DNA from: Bacteroidota bacterium
GTDB taxonomy: Bacteria > Bacteroidota > Bacteroidia > Cytophagales > Cyclobacteriaceae
Direction of reading: 5' to 3'
NCBI GenBank assembly: GCA_024280115.1
Contig: JAJRQT010000199.1
Span: forward strand, 1 to 59,918
Length of the DNA stretch: 59,918 nucleotides
Positions 1-8,915 of this stretch are shown here, in pieces. The position numbers and the translations under genes were made by a program. How positions within the stretch are numbered: the first letter of the stretch is position 1; every line of letters begins with the position of its first letter. The notes below the pieces were generated by a model, which was not told the origin of the DNA, did no database searches, and saw nothing but the letters and a program-made list of their open reading frames with translations.

Positions 1-76
1 AGAGCCTGTTTCCGTTTAGTCTGACATTGCAAAGCTAAAGAAGATTTTAAAATATGATTATTTTTAGAAAAATAAC

Positions 77-133
77 AGCCTCCTTTTTGTCCACTTGAAC
101 CAATCGACTCTAAAATAGCCTACTTTTTGTCCA
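77..133. repeat. Imperfect 17-bp direct repeat, 40-bp period
   Basis: The 17-mer at 77-93 (agcctcctttttgtcca) recurs at 117-133 with one mismatch. Nothing else is recognisable in bases 1-180, which are AT-rich and hold no convincing gene. The repeat could be a protein-binding site or an element edge; no function is claimed. Confidence 0.4.
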
Positions 134-190
134 TTATACCGCATTTTCAATATATTTTCTCCTAATACCAAAGAAATAAAAACACAAAAA

Positions 191-218
191 AGCCCCGAAA
201 TCTCGCAACTTCGGGGCT
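191..218 (-). terminator. Intrinsic terminator of pgk
   Basis: A perfect 9-bp stem (191-199 pairs with 210-218, GC-rich core, 10-nt loop) lies 22 bp beyond the pgk stop codon. On the minus strand it is followed by a T-rich run (positions 190-181). The plus strand is also T-rich after the stem, so it could work both ways. Confidence 0.8.
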
Positions 219-240
219 TGGTTTTATTATGGAATTTATC

Positions 241-1428
241 CTATTCTTCCAATGCAGCTACACCAGGGAGTACCTTGCCTTCCATGTATTCCAGCAATGC
301 TCCGCCACCTGTAGATACATAACTTACTTTATCTCCATAGCCTAGGATATTCACAGCAGCAGCAGAATCACCACCACCGATCAATGAAAACGCCCCTTTT
401 TCAGTTGCGGCAACAACCGCAGCAGCAACCTCTTTTGTTCCTTCTGCAAAATTCGACATTTCAAAAACTCCCATTGGACCATTCCAGAGAATTGTTTTTG
501 AATTGCCTATCACTTCTTTGAATTCTTCAATGGCTTTTGGCCCAATATCCAATCCCATATAACCATCTTTGATTATCATATTATCAGCTTCTTCTTTGTT
601 GGCATTGTTATCAAATGCATCAGCAGTCAGCGAATCTACAGGGAGTAATAAATTCACTCCTTTGATTTTTGCTTTTTCAATCAGCGCTTTGGCGAGATCA
701 AGTTTTCCTTCTTCACAAAGAGAAGTGCCGATATTCCCTCCCTGGGCTTTGAAAAACGTATAAGCCATTCCACCACCGATCAGCAGGTTATCAACCCTGT
801 CCAGCAGATTTTCAATAATCAGAATTTTATCACTGATCTTGGCGCCACCCATAATTGCTGTCAATGGTTTTTTACCGGATTTTAAAACCTTTTCAGCATT
901 TTTAAGTTCAGCTTCTATTACATATCCGCAAACTTTATCATCGAAAAATTGAGCAATAACCGCAGTCGAGGCATGCGCCCTGTGTGCTGTTCCAAAAGCG
1001 TCATTTACCCATACATCTCCGTGTACCGACAGTTTCTTTGCAAAATCTACATCACCCTTTGTTTCTTCTTTGTAAAACCTGAGATTTTCCAACACCATCA
1101 CATCACCGGGTTTCAATACAGCAGATTGCTTTTCCGCCTCCTCGCCAATGCAATCGTTGGCAAATTGGACTTCTACTCCGAGCTTTTCAGTAAGATAAGA
1201 CACTACATGTTTTAAGGAGAATTTCTCTTCGGGGCCTTGTTTTGGTCTGCCCAGATGTGACATTAAAACTACTGATCCTCCATCACCTAATATTTTTTTA
1301 ATGGTTGGTAATGCAGCTTTTAACCTGTTGTCATCTGTGATTTCATATTTATCATTTAAAGGGACATTGAAATCAACCCTGATCAGCGCTCTTTTACCAG
1401 AAAAATTATAACTATCAACTGTTTTCAT
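241..1428 (-). CDS. pgk: Phosphoglycerate kinase
   Basis: This cytoplasmic glycolytic enzyme transfers phosphate between 1,3-bisphosphoglycerate and ADP (EC 2.7.2.3). The family landmarks are present in order: the N-terminal substrate loop RVDFNVPL, SHLGRPK, GGAKISDK, NGPMGVFE, and the C-terminal nucleotide-binding GGGDSAAA. I chose the ATG at 1428, giving 395 aa, the usual length. An in-frame start at 1461 would add 11 residues absent from the family and overlap the sua5 stop codon. The gene follows sua5 on the same strand with a 29-bp gap, so the two may be co-transcribed and end at the hairpin at 191-218. Identification is secure. Confidence 0.97.
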   Translation of the reverse strand: MKTVDSYNFSGKRALIRVDFNVPLNDKYEITDDNRLKAALPTIKKILGDGGSVVLMSHLGRPKQGPEEKFSLKHVVSYLTEKLGVEVQFANDCIGEEAEKQSAVLKPGDVMVLENLRFYKEETKGDVDFAKKLSVHGDVWVNDAFGTAHRAHASTAVIAQFFDDKVCGYVIEAELKNAEKVLKSGKKPLTAIMGGAKISDKILIIENLLDRVDNLLIGGGMAYTFFKAQGGNIGTSLCEEGKLDLAKALIEKAKIKGVNLLLPVDSLTADAFDNNANKEEADNMIIKDGYMGLDIGPKAIEEFKEVIGNSKTILWNGPMGVFEMSNFAEGTKEVAAAVVAATEKGAFSLIGGGDSAAAVNILGYGDKVSYVSTGGGALLEYMEGKVLPGVAALEE

Positions 1429-1457
1429 AATGTGTATATATTTGGATAAAAAATTAT

Positions 1458-2420
1458 TCAATTGCGTTTTGCTTCTGCTCTTTTTAACCGGTCATTGATT
1501 GCTCGTCCAAGACCAATATCAGGCACGTACTCACTTACAATGAGTTGCAAATTTAATGTATCTAAATACCTTAAACCAGTAAAAAGACGAGTAGCTGCTT
1601 CATTAAGATCGCCTTTCTCCGAAAGGACAAACATGTGATCTTTATTTATATTTTGAAATTCATTTTTAAAGGCCAATACGCCAATTTTCAAATCAGAATT
1701 CCGGGTAATAATTTCATCGATATCTCCAATAATTATTGGAGTAAATGGCGAATAATGACTACTCATCATTCCCGGCGCAACCGGATTTGAAGAACTGATT
1801 TGTCGCAAACGTACCTTCCCGGCTATTTTTTCTATATCCTCTACAGTGCAGCCTCCGAGCCGTAAAACATTTATTTCATCATTTTCAAATTCAACAATTG
1901 TGGATTCAATCCCAACATGACAATCTCCGCCATCTAAAACATATTTAATCTTTTCACCCAATTGCTCATTTACGTGTTCAGCATTTGTGGGGCTCACATA
2001 TCCAAATGGATTGGCACTTGGTGCCGCCAATGGAAAATCAATACTTTCAAGCAATTTAATGGTTAATGGATGATTTGGAATTCTCACTGCAATTGTTTCT
2101 AAACCCGAAGTGACCAGATATGGAATGATCTCCTTCTTTCTAAATATCATGGTCAGTGGCCCTGGCCAAAAATGATTTGCCAATTCATGAGCTTTGGAAG
2201 GAATCTCATGTACAAATTCAGGCACCCTTTCCAGGCTTGATGTGTGCAATATCAATGGATCAAATGACGGGCGGTCTTTAACCTTAAAAATTTCAGCTAC
2301 AGCTTTGGGATTTAAAGCATTTCCTGCAAGTCCATAGACAGTTTCTGTTGGAATGCCAACCAACTCAGAATTGTTCAATATCTCTGTCGCAAATTCTATG
2401 TCAGTCCCAATCTTTGCCAA
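1458..2420 (-). CDS. sua5: L-threonylcarbamoyladenylate synthase (Sua5/TsaC2 type)
   Basis: It makes threonylcarbamoyl-AMP from threonine, bicarbonate and ATP, the first step of the universal t6A37 tRNA modification. The N-terminal YrdC/TsaC domain shows PTETVYGLA, the KVKDRPSFDPL loop and APSANPFG. The length (320 aa) and the C-terminal part after about residue 210 mark it as the two-domain Sua5 form rather than short TsaC. The reading frame begins at a TTG (2420, protein start MAKIGTDI), which fits the family N-terminus; no in-frame ATG lies upstream. It is followed by pgk on the same strand. The Sua5 C-terminal domain is thought to gate the active site (family knowledge). Confidence 0.93.
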   Translation of the reverse strand: MAKIGTDIEFATEILNNSELVGIPTETVYGLAGNALNPKAVAEIFKVKDRPSFDPLILHTSSLERVPEFVHEIPSKAHELANHFWPGPLTMIFRKKEIIPYLVTSGLETIAVRIPNHPLTIKLLESIDFPLAAPSANPFGYVSPTNAEHVNEQLGEKIKYVLDGGDCHVGIESTIVEFENDEINVLRLGGCTVEDIEKIAGKVRLRQISSSNPVAPGMMSSHYSPFTPIIIGDIDEIITRNSDLKIGVLAFKNEFQNINKDHMFVLSEKGDLNEAATRLFTGLRYLDTLNLQLIVSEYVPDIGLGRAINDRLKRAEAKRN

Positions 2421-2611
2421 TTGCAGTGATCTTTTATTGAATTTAAAAACCCTTAAATATCATTATAGCGACATGCATCTATATTATTTTCGATTACAAT
2501 ACTACAATATGGATTTCATGTAAAATCTTCGCGAAAGTAAAATTTAATTACATATAATCAGATGATACTTATCAGTATTTTACATTTGTATCGAATCAAA
2601 AAAATAATGCA

Positions 2612-2773
2612 ATGAGTAGAAGAAACAGGTTCCTGATTAAATTTTTTGCAATTCTGATTGTTTTAGTGACGGTGCTACTTGAATTGGATGTATTGAATAT
2701 TAGCTTTTTAGAACCATATAAATACTGGTTGTCCATCCTTGGATTTGGTATGCTGCTGATCGTTTCACGTTGA
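2612..2773 (+). CDS. Small two-helix membrane protein, 53 aa
   Basis: An ATG-initiated 53-codon frame lies alone on the plus strand in the divergent gap between sua5 and the DUF1573 gene. The peptide starts with a basic MSRRNR cap, has a hydrophobic stretch (residues about 8-23), a short polar hinge containing EPYKYW, and a second hydrophobic stretch (about 38-51) ending in R. This charge and hydrophobicity pattern is typical of a real small inner-membrane protein and unlikely in random AT-rich DNA. The function is unknown. No terminator or ribosome-binding site is obvious, as is normal in Bacteroidota. Confidence 0.55.
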   Translation: MSRRNRFLIKFFAILIVLVTVLLELDVLNISFLEPYKYWLSILGFGMLLIVSR

Positions 2774-2963
2774 AAGAAAAATCTCTTTACAACAATTTTT
2801 CAACGATCTGCTATTAACTCATCCATTTAAATCTTGAGTTCAAATATTTTAGCCGAAATTTCCTGATGGTTCTCCTTTGAGCTTTTAGCTCATGGCTCGC
2901 AGCTACAAGGCAACTTGCTTAATAAGCAAAACTTTGATGAAATAGTATGACTATTGATTGTCT

Positions 2964-4052
2964 TTAACTCACATCCTCCACTCTTGCCTTGATAATCAAT
3001 CTTTGGGTAGGCGCAGAGGGATCATTTGAGAATATCACCACAGATTTTTGCTGGCTTCCCCGTCTTCCGGTAGAATTAAATTCAACACTCATTATTCCTG
3101 ATTCTCCGGGTGCGAGTGTATATTTATCCAGTTTAGAAACTGTACAACCACAATTGGGTTTTACTTTCCTGATATTCAATTCAGATTTTCCGGTATTAGT
3201 AAAGATAAACTCTGTGCTCACCCTCGTATCTTTTTTCATTTTACCAAAATCATGAGTGGTTTCATTAAATACCAATTTAGGCGCTTGCTCAAGCTGCGCT
3301 ACAGTCATCGGAGGAAAATACTCTTCAATCGTCGCTACAACTCTCAGCGTTTTTTCAGAATCTTTTTCTTCATCGGTGTAGATTCTGATGGCATCTGACA
3401 CAAAACCAAAATCATTTTTCCCTTTTGCATTGAAAGTAATGATCAACTTACCTTTGGTCTTTGGCTCTAATACATTTGGTTGGAAGTTTATAGAAATGTG
3501 CTCGGGTTTCTGTACTTTTTCCTGGAACGTAATTGCTTTTTCTCCATCATTGTATATATCAAATGTTCTAGTCATTGGCTTATCGGTAGTCACCTTACCC
3601 ATATTGAGTGACTGATATTTAAACCTCAAATCACCGACTTTATGCCTGTACATATCCGCAGCAGTCTTTGGTTGAGTTTCCACCATCCCTTTGATATACA
3701 GCGTTTTGGTCGCAGGCTCTGCGTTGGAAGTAATGGTTAAAGATTTCCTGAAAGAACCCGGCCGGTTCTTTGGATTATATTTGGCCATCACAAATCCCTT
3801 TTCTCCGGGAGGAACTGGCTCTTTGCTCCATGCCGGTGTGGTGCAACCGCAGGAAGCTCTGACACCTTGTATGATCAAAGGTGCATTACCTTCATTCGTA
3901 AAGACAAATTTATGGCTCACGTGGCCATTTTCTTCCTTTATCTTTCCAAAATCAAAGGTTTCCTCTTCAAAAACAAACTTTGCTTTTTCCTGAGCCGAAA
4001 CAATTGTTAGTGAAAATAATAATATTGTCGCTAATAAAAACCTGCTTTTCAT
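2964..4052 (-). CDS. Secreted protein with two DUF1573 domains
   Basis: A Sec signal peptide (about residues 1-20, ending VSAQ) is followed by two related immunoglobulin-like units. Each has the DUF1573 signature of an F-x-E-x-T-x-DFG-x-[IM]-[KI] entry strand and a later cysteine pair: RASCGCTTPAW near residue 70 and KPNCGCTVSKL near residue 305. The middle section (about 130-245) is a more divergent third unit without the Cys-Gly-Cys. Such proteins are abundant in the Bacteroidota envelope; their exact role is not known. The protein is 362 aa and the gene is apparently monocistronic, divergent from trpS. Periplasmic or surface location is inferred from the signal peptide. Confidence 0.88.
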   Translation of the reverse strand: MKSRFLLATILLFSLTIVSAQEKAKFVFEEETFDFGKIKEENGHVSHKFVFTNEGNAPLIIQGVRASCGCTTPAWSKEPVPPGEKGFVMAKYNPKNRPGSFRKSLTITSNAEPATKTLYIKGMVETQPKTAADMYRHKVGDLRFKYQSLNMGKVTTDKPMTRTFDIYNDGEKAITFQEKVQKPEHISINFQPNVLEPKTKGKLIITFNAKGKNDFGFVSDAIRIYTDEEKDSEKTLRVVATIEEYFPPMTVAQLEQAPKLVFNETTHDFGKMKKDTRVSTEFIFTNTGKSELNIRKVKPNCGCTVSKLDKYTLAPGESGIMSVEFNSTGRRGSQQKSVVIFSNDPSAPTQRLIIKARVEDVS

Positions 4053-4190
4053 TGAATTGTAATTTATTATGAATCCTCAGTTTGTGATCATTTCACAAAA
4101 TTAAAGTTTATAATAAAATAAATGAACTAACGGAAGTATTTTTAGTCACTTTGTAATTTGTTTACTTTATTTGCGCAAATTTTTATTTAA

Positions 4191-5159
4191 ATGGCAAGAA
4201 TACTTACAGGGATACAGAGCACAGGTCGTCCTCATTTAGGGAATATATTAGGCGCAATTAAGCCGGGAATTGAGTTATCGACAAACCCGAAAAATGAAGC
4301 TTTATTTTTTATTGCGGATTTACATTCTCTTACCACCATTAAAGATGGCAAAGAACGACACGAAAATACCTTAGCGACCGCAGCTGCATGGCTTGCCTTT
4401 GGGTTTGATACGGATAAAAACATATTTTACCGTCAATCACAAATTCCTGAAGTATGCGAATTTACATGGTACCTGAATTGCTACACCCCCTACCCTATGC
4501 TGGCAAATGCACATAGTTTCAAAGATAAATCCGACAGACTTTCAGATGTAAATGCAGGATTATTTATCTACCCCGTATTAATGGCTGCCGATATATTGAT
4601 GTATGACGCCAATTATGTGCCTGTGGGTAAAGATCAACAGCAACACCTCGAAATCACACGTGATATCGCAATTGCATTTAATAACAAGTACGGTGAAACA
4701 TTCGTGGTTCCGGAAGCCAGAATTGACAAAACCGTGATGACCATTCCAGGAATTGATGGAAATAAAATGAGCAAATCGTACAATAATACCATTGATATAT
4801 TTCTACCTCAGAAACAACTCAGAAAAAAAATCATGTCCATTGTCACGGACAGCACCCCCCTTGAATCGCCAAAAAATCCAGATACATGCAATGTTTTTGC
4901 GCTTTACAGTTTGCTGGCAAATAATGAACAGGTTGCTACAATGCGAATGAATTATGAAGGTGGCAACTACGGTTACGGCCATGCAAAGCAGGAATTATAC
5001 GAACTTATTATTGGTCAAATGTCCGGGGAGCGGGAGACCTTTGATTATTTTATGGAAAACACTTCTGAGCTTATTAATAAATTGGAAGAGGGTGAGCAGA
5101 AAGCACGGGAAATCGGTTTGAAAGTGCTGGATAGACTTAAGGTGAAAATTGGGTTTTAG
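4191..5159 (+). CDS. trpS: Tryptophan--tRNA ligase
   Basis: This class I aminoacyl-tRNA synthetase charges tRNA-Trp (EC 6.1.1.2). The N-terminus TGIQSTGRPHLGN carries the HIGH-like motif (residues 14-18), and KMSKS is at residues 192-196 just after the PGIDG loop. At 322 aa the protein has normal bacterial TrpRS length. The ATG at 4191 gives the canonical N-terminus directly before the Rossmann fold. The gene is divergent from the DUF1573 gene across a 138-bp AT-rich spacer and convergent with the next gene. Assignment is secure from motifs and length. Confidence 0.97.
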   Translation: MARILTGIQSTGRPHLGNILGAIKPGIELSTNPKNEALFFIADLHSLTTIKDGKERHENTLATAAAWLAFGFDTDKNIFYRQSQIPEVCEFTWYLNCYTPYPMLANAHSFKDKSDRLSDVNAGLFIYPVLMAADILMYDANYVPVGKDQQQHLEITRDIAIAFNNKYGETFVVPEARIDKTVMTIPGIDGNKMSKSYNNTIDIFLPQKQLRKKIMSIVTDSTPLESPKNPDTCNVFALYSLLANNEQVATMRMNYEGGNYGYGHAKQELYELIIGQMSGERETFDYFMENTSELINKLEEGEQKAREIGLKVLDRLKVKIGF

Positions 5160-5220
5160 TTGATTTTATTTAACAGGAACATGACATTTTTAACCCAGCG
5201 CCTAGTATATAATTATAATA

Positions 5221-5640
5221 CTAACTCGCTTCCCAAACTACCTCAGGGCTTGTATTGTCTATTGTCATAACAATCCGTGTTGGAGAGGGCACTAAGATCA
5301 GCCTGACATCATTTCTCAAGTGTTTATCTGATTCTACCAGTACACCTTCATTAGGCCCAACTCCATAGAGCATGTTACCATTGTCATCAGTTTTTTCAAT
5401 ATACTTTTTAGCGATGTAGGCTATTGGAAGTAAAACATCATTATCAGGACAAAGCTTGTCATGGACAGTCTGAAAAGCAGCTTCAAGATATTCATCATAT
5501 TTTTCCAGAAAATCATCCTCAAAATCGTGAAGATCCTCTTCTACCTGGTCATATGCTTCATCGTTATAATCAATTGCAGCAAGTAAATTCCTCCTGCTAA
5601 CCAATTCGCAAAGATCATCATTCAATTTTTTTACGTCCAT
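5221..5640 (-). CDS. Conserved-looking acidic protein of unknown function, 139 aa
   Basis: A soluble, strongly acidic protein with no signal peptide or membrane segment. The first half is helical with many Asp/Glu (residues about 25-60). The second half looks beta-rich and ends TIDNTSPEVVWEAS. I do not recognise a named family. It is convergent with trpS and divergent from the phosphohexomutase gene, so it has its own promoter. Composition and length make it a credible gene; no function is proposed. Confidence 0.7.
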   Translation of the reverse strand: MDVKKLNDDLCELVSRRNLLAAIDYNDEAYDQVEEDLHDFEDDFLEKYDEYLEAAFQTVHDKLCPDNDVLLPIAYIAKKYIEKTDDNGNMLYGVGPNEGVLVESDKHLRNDVRLILVPSPTRIVMTIDNTSPEVVWEAS

Positions 5641-5804
5641 ATCGCTTTTTTTTGTTGATGTAAAACTTCAAAAACTCTTTTTCCAAAACAAATAAAATCT
5701 AAGATTTCTAACTGGAAATATCATTAAATATCAATCCGGAATACATTTTACGATTGTGGATATTTCATGATTATTTCAGTTGTGTCGGATATTTCAATAT
5801 TTGA

Positions 5805-5837
5805 TTTGTATAATAACCTCACAAAATCTTACTTTAG
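5805..5837 (+). promoter_or_regulatory. Candidate Bacteroidota-type promoter of the phosphohexomutase gene
   Basis: TTTG (5805-5808), a 21-nt spacer, then TACTTTAG (5830-5837) resembles the Bacteroidota primary-sigma consensus TTTG / TAnnTTTG with one mismatch in the -7 box. Transcription from here would start close upstream of the ATG at 5875, which supports that start codon over the longer frame from 5767. Confidence 0.35.
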
Positions 5838-5874
5838 CGATCTGATATTTTATAACTACCAAATAGAATACATT

Positions 5875-7605
5875 ATGGAACTTGAAGTTAAAGCAAAAGC
5901 CGAAGAATGGCTCCACAGCAATATTGATAAGGATGCAAAAACTGAAATCCAAAGAATGCTCGATGCAGAAGATCAATCTGAATTAATTGATTCGTTTTAT
6001 AAGGACCTGGAATTTGGCACCGGCGGTCTAAGAGGCATCATGGGAATTGGCTCTAACCGGATGAATAAATATACGGTTGGTAAAGCAACCCAGGGACTTA
6101 GCAACTATCTTCTTAAAGCATTTCCTAGTCAGGAAATAAGTGTGGCCATTGCTCACGACAGCAGAAATAATAGCAACTTTTTCTCCGACACAACTGCCTC
6201 AGTATTCTCGGCCAATGGCATAAAAGTTTATTTTTTTACTGAACTAAGACCTACACCGGAACTCTCATTTGCAATAAGAAATCTCGGTTGTAAAAGTGGC
6301 GTTGTGCTCACAGCTTCGCATAATCCAAAAGAATACAATGGTTACAAGGCCTATTGGGATGATGGAGCCCAGGTTACGCCTCCTCATGATGTGAATGTAA
6401 TTGAAGAGGTAAATAAAATTGAAAGCATTGATCAGGTAAAGTTTGATAAGAATCCTGACTTGATTGTTGAAATAGGTGAAGAAATAGACGAGAAATACCT
6501 CCAGGAAGTGAAAAAATTATCACTTTCTCCGGATGTAATCCAGCGGCAAAAGAACTTAAAAATAGTTTATTCTCCTATTCATGGTACGGGCATCACCTTG
6601 GTTCCTGAAATATTGAAAAGATTTGGATTTGAAAATGTACACATCGTAGAAGAGCAAGCGACTCCGGATGGAAATTTTCCAACCGTTGTTTATCCAAACC
6701 CTGAAGAGTCAGAAGCTATGAGTCTGGCACTTAAACAAGCCAAAGAAATTGATGCTGACCTTATTATGGCGACTGATCCTGACGCAGACAGAGTTGGTCT
6801 CGGTTCAAAAAATAATCATGGTGATTATCAATTGATCAATGGCAACCAGGCAGCTTCGCTTTTGATTTACTATATGCTTAAAATGTGGTCGGACAAGGGC
6901 AAACTCGATGGAGGTCAGTTTATAATTAAAACCATCGTTACCACTGACTTGATTTTTGACATCGCTAAAAAGTTTGAAGTAGATGCCTACGAAACCCTGA
7001 CAGGTTTTAAATACATTGCCTCGGTTATCCATGAACTTGAAGGGAAGAAACAATTTATTGTTGGAGGAGAGGAAAGCTATGGTTATTTATCTGGTGATTT
7101 TGTGAGAGATAAAGATGCCATTTCTTCATGCGCTATGCTTGCCGAAATGACTGCCTGGGCCAAAGACAAAGGAATGGGCATATTCGACCTTTTAATTGAA
7201 GTCTATAAAGAATTCGGATTCTATAAAGAATCCTTAATCTCCATCACAAGAAAGGGGAAATCCGGTGCAGAAGAGATACAGGAAATGATGAAAGACATGA
7301 GGAAAAATCCTCCAAAATCATTATATGGATCACCTGTAGTAAAGGTTTACGATTATCAATCCGGTGAGGTAAAAGATATGACCACAGGCACTATAGAAAA
7401 ACTAAATTTCCCGGTTTCAAATGTACTGCAATATACTACCGAAGATGAGACAAAGATTTCTGCAAGACCTTCAGGGACGGAACCAAAAATCAAATTTTAC
7501 TTTAGTGTAAAAGAATCACTGCATAGTAAAGATGATTATGATCAGGTCCTCGAAAAACTTAATCAAAAGATTGAAAGTATCATAGATGAGCTTTCCTTGA
7601 GATAG
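5875..7605 (+). CDS. Phosphohexomutase (phosphoglucomutase/phosphomannomutase)
   Basis: A four-domain alpha-D-phosphohexomutase of 576 aa that interconverts hexose 1- and 6-phosphates in the cytoplasm. It has GTGGLRG near residue 48, the phosphoserine loop TASHNP with Ser148, the Mg-binding DPDADR (301-306), the sugar-binding GGEESYG near 393, and the C-terminal phosphate-binding RPSGTEPKIKF. Length and motif spacing match the long PGM2/PgcA-like branch typical of Bacteroidota and Firmicutes rather than the ~460-aa ManB/AlgC branch. I chose the ATG at 5875. The frame is open back to 5767, but those 36 residues are atypical and include a promoter-like element. Glucose versus mannose preference cannot be told from sequence alone. 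Confidence 0.93.
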   Translation: MELEVKAKAEEWLHSNIDKDAKTEIQRMLDAEDQSELIDSFYKDLEFGTGGLRGIMGIGSNRMNKYTVGKATQGLSNYLLKAFPSQEISVAIAHDSRNNSNFFSDTTASVFSANGIKVYFFTELRPTPELSFAIRNLGCKSGVVLTASHNPKEYNGYKAYWDDGAQVTPPHDVNVIEEVNKIESIDQVKFDKNPDLIVEIGEEIDEKYLQEVKKLSLSPDVIQRQKNLKIVYSPIHGTGITLVPEILKRFGFENVHIVEEQATPDGNFPTVVYPNPEESEAMSLALKQAKEIDADLIMATDPDADRVGLGSKNNHGDYQLINGNQAASLLIYYMLKMWSDKGKLDGGQFIIKTIVTTDLIFDIAKKFEVDAYETLTGFKYIASVIHELEGKKQFIVGGEESYGYLSGDFVRDKDAISSCAMLAEMTAWAKDKGMGIFDLLIEVYKEFGFYKESLISITRKGKSGAEEIQEMMKDMRKNPPKSLYGSPVVKVYDYQSGEVKDMTTGTIEKLNFPVSNVLQYTTEDETKISARPSGTEPKIKFYFSVKESLHSKDDYDQVLEKLNQKIESIIDELSLR

Positions 7606-7627
7606 AATTGGGTCGTTTAGATCATCT

Positions 7628-7661
7628 TTTACCAATCCTGAAACATTTCAGAATTAGTAAA
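7628..7661. terminator. Hairpin between convergent genes, possible bidirectional terminator
   Basis: An imperfect stem (TTTAC...CTGAA pairing with TTCAG...GTAAA, 4-nt loop) lies between the stop codons of the phosphohexomutase and hydrolase genes. A second palindrome, gccttaaggc, is at 7666-7675. Neither has a long T tract, so terminator function is only suggested by position. Confidence 0.35.
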
Positions 7662-7704
7662 GGGTGCCTTAAGGCAGATTGAGATTTATTCACTATCAAC
7701 CAAA

Positions 7705-8547
7705 TTATTCCTTTTTCTCAAAACTTTTAACATATTTTTTTAATAAGTAGAAAGCTGGTGCGGCCATACCGCCATGATTAAAACCATCTAATTCATAGAG
7801 TTCAGTATTCTCATGACCAATTACCAACATCATTCGATACATATACGCATTTTCTTCGTACCTCCCGAGCATTTCCATTTCCCGGTCACCGGTAATTAAC
7901 AATAAAGGTGGCGCATCCTTTCTTATATGAAAAATTGGGGCAAACTCATCTACCACCACCTGCGTACCACTGATACCTCGCTCTTCCCTCACCGTAAAAT
8001 GAGTAATTGTATGCCCACTGAATGGAATTAAGCCTGCAATGGAATTTGCATCAATGTTATACTTTTTCAAATAAGATTTATCAAGTCCGATCATACTTGT
8101 TAAATATCCCCCCGCAGAATGACCCGACACAAATATTTTATTTGGGTCTCCTCCATATTTTTCAATATTATGAAAAACCCAGGCCACTGCCGCCGCAGCA
8201 TCATCTATATATGCCGGGCATTTTACCTTTGGAAATAATCTATAATTAACCGTCACTACAGCAAGACCACTTTCTTTCAGGGTTTCTGGAATCGATTTAT
8301 TCCCGGCTCGCAAACCACCACCGTGAAACCAGACTACAGTGCTAAATCCACGGGAATTTTTCGGATAGTAAATATCAAGTTTACAGCGTTCACGCATATA
8401 TTCAGTAATATCTCTCTGCCTATAAAGGATGTCATTTTCCTGAATATAAGTAGTCACATTCGCACTGTCTTGAGTATAACCTATAGTTGATACTATTAAG
8501 AAAAGTAAATAAAATAGAGTCGCTTGAACCGTAATTCGGGTTTTCAT
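7705..8547 (-). CDS. Secreted alpha/beta-hydrolase (esterase/lipase-like)
   Basis: A Sec signal peptide (about residues 1-25) precedes an alpha/beta-hydrolase fold of the hormone-sensitive-lipase/carboxylesterase type. The oxyanion-hole HGGG is at 75-78, the nucleophile elbow GHSAG has Ser144, and likely triad partners are Asp221 (ITGDRE) and His258 (GFNHGG). At 280 aa it is a single-domain enzyme. Related proteins hydrolyse carboxylic esters, including acetylated sugars; the true substrate is unknown. The gene stands alone on the minus strand and ends convergent with the phosphohexomutase gene. The fold and catalytic class are secure, the substrate is not. Confidence 0.88.
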   Translation of the reverse strand: MKTRITVQATLFYLLFLIVSTIGYTQDSANVTTYIQENDILYRQRDITEYMRERCKLDIYYPKNSRGFSTVVWFHGGGLRAGNKSIPETLKESGLAVVTVNYRLFPKVKCPAYIDDAAAAVAWVFHNIEKYGGDPNKIFVSGHSAGGYLTSMIGLDKSYLKKYNIDANSIAGLIPFSGHTITHFTVREERGISGTQVVVDEFAPIFHIRKDAPPLLLITGDREMEMLGRYEENAYMYRMMLVIGHENTELYELDGFNHGGMAAPAFYLLKKYVKSFEKKE

Positions 8548-8915
8548 GATTCTTAATAAATTTTAATTTTTGTGAATATTCTTAGCAAAATATAAAAAGA
8601 AGTCTGTTTGAAAAATCAGCCAAACATATTCCATTTTTATATGAATGTTAACGTTAATCTAAGTATTTTTGCAGGAAATTTCGAGAGATTTGACAGGTAA
8701 AATTTCTAACAGGTTAAATTTCAACCGACCATCACTTGTTTTAATTTTTTCTAGTCATAAAGATCTCTTCTAAATTGGCTTTGGCACCTGCAAGAGCAGG
8801 TTATATTAATGAAAAACTTTTTCATATGAATTTTTAAATAGCGTTCATGATGCTAAAAAGTGAATATCGAAAGGAAACCTTTTTTTACTAGTTAGGTGTA
8901 GAATAATTAATTATT
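8548..8915. other. Gene-free divergent spacer
   Basis: 368 bp of AT-rich DNA between the divergent hydrolase and HlyD-type genes, presumably holding both promoters. A TAnnTTTG-like octamer (TATTTTTG, 8664-8671) is present, but I see no matching upstream box. No coding sequence or clear terminator is seen. Confidence 0.5.

Noticed and set aside
949..1215. Plus-strand frame of 88 codons inside pgk
   Set aside because: Lies antisense to a secure gene and shows no family features.
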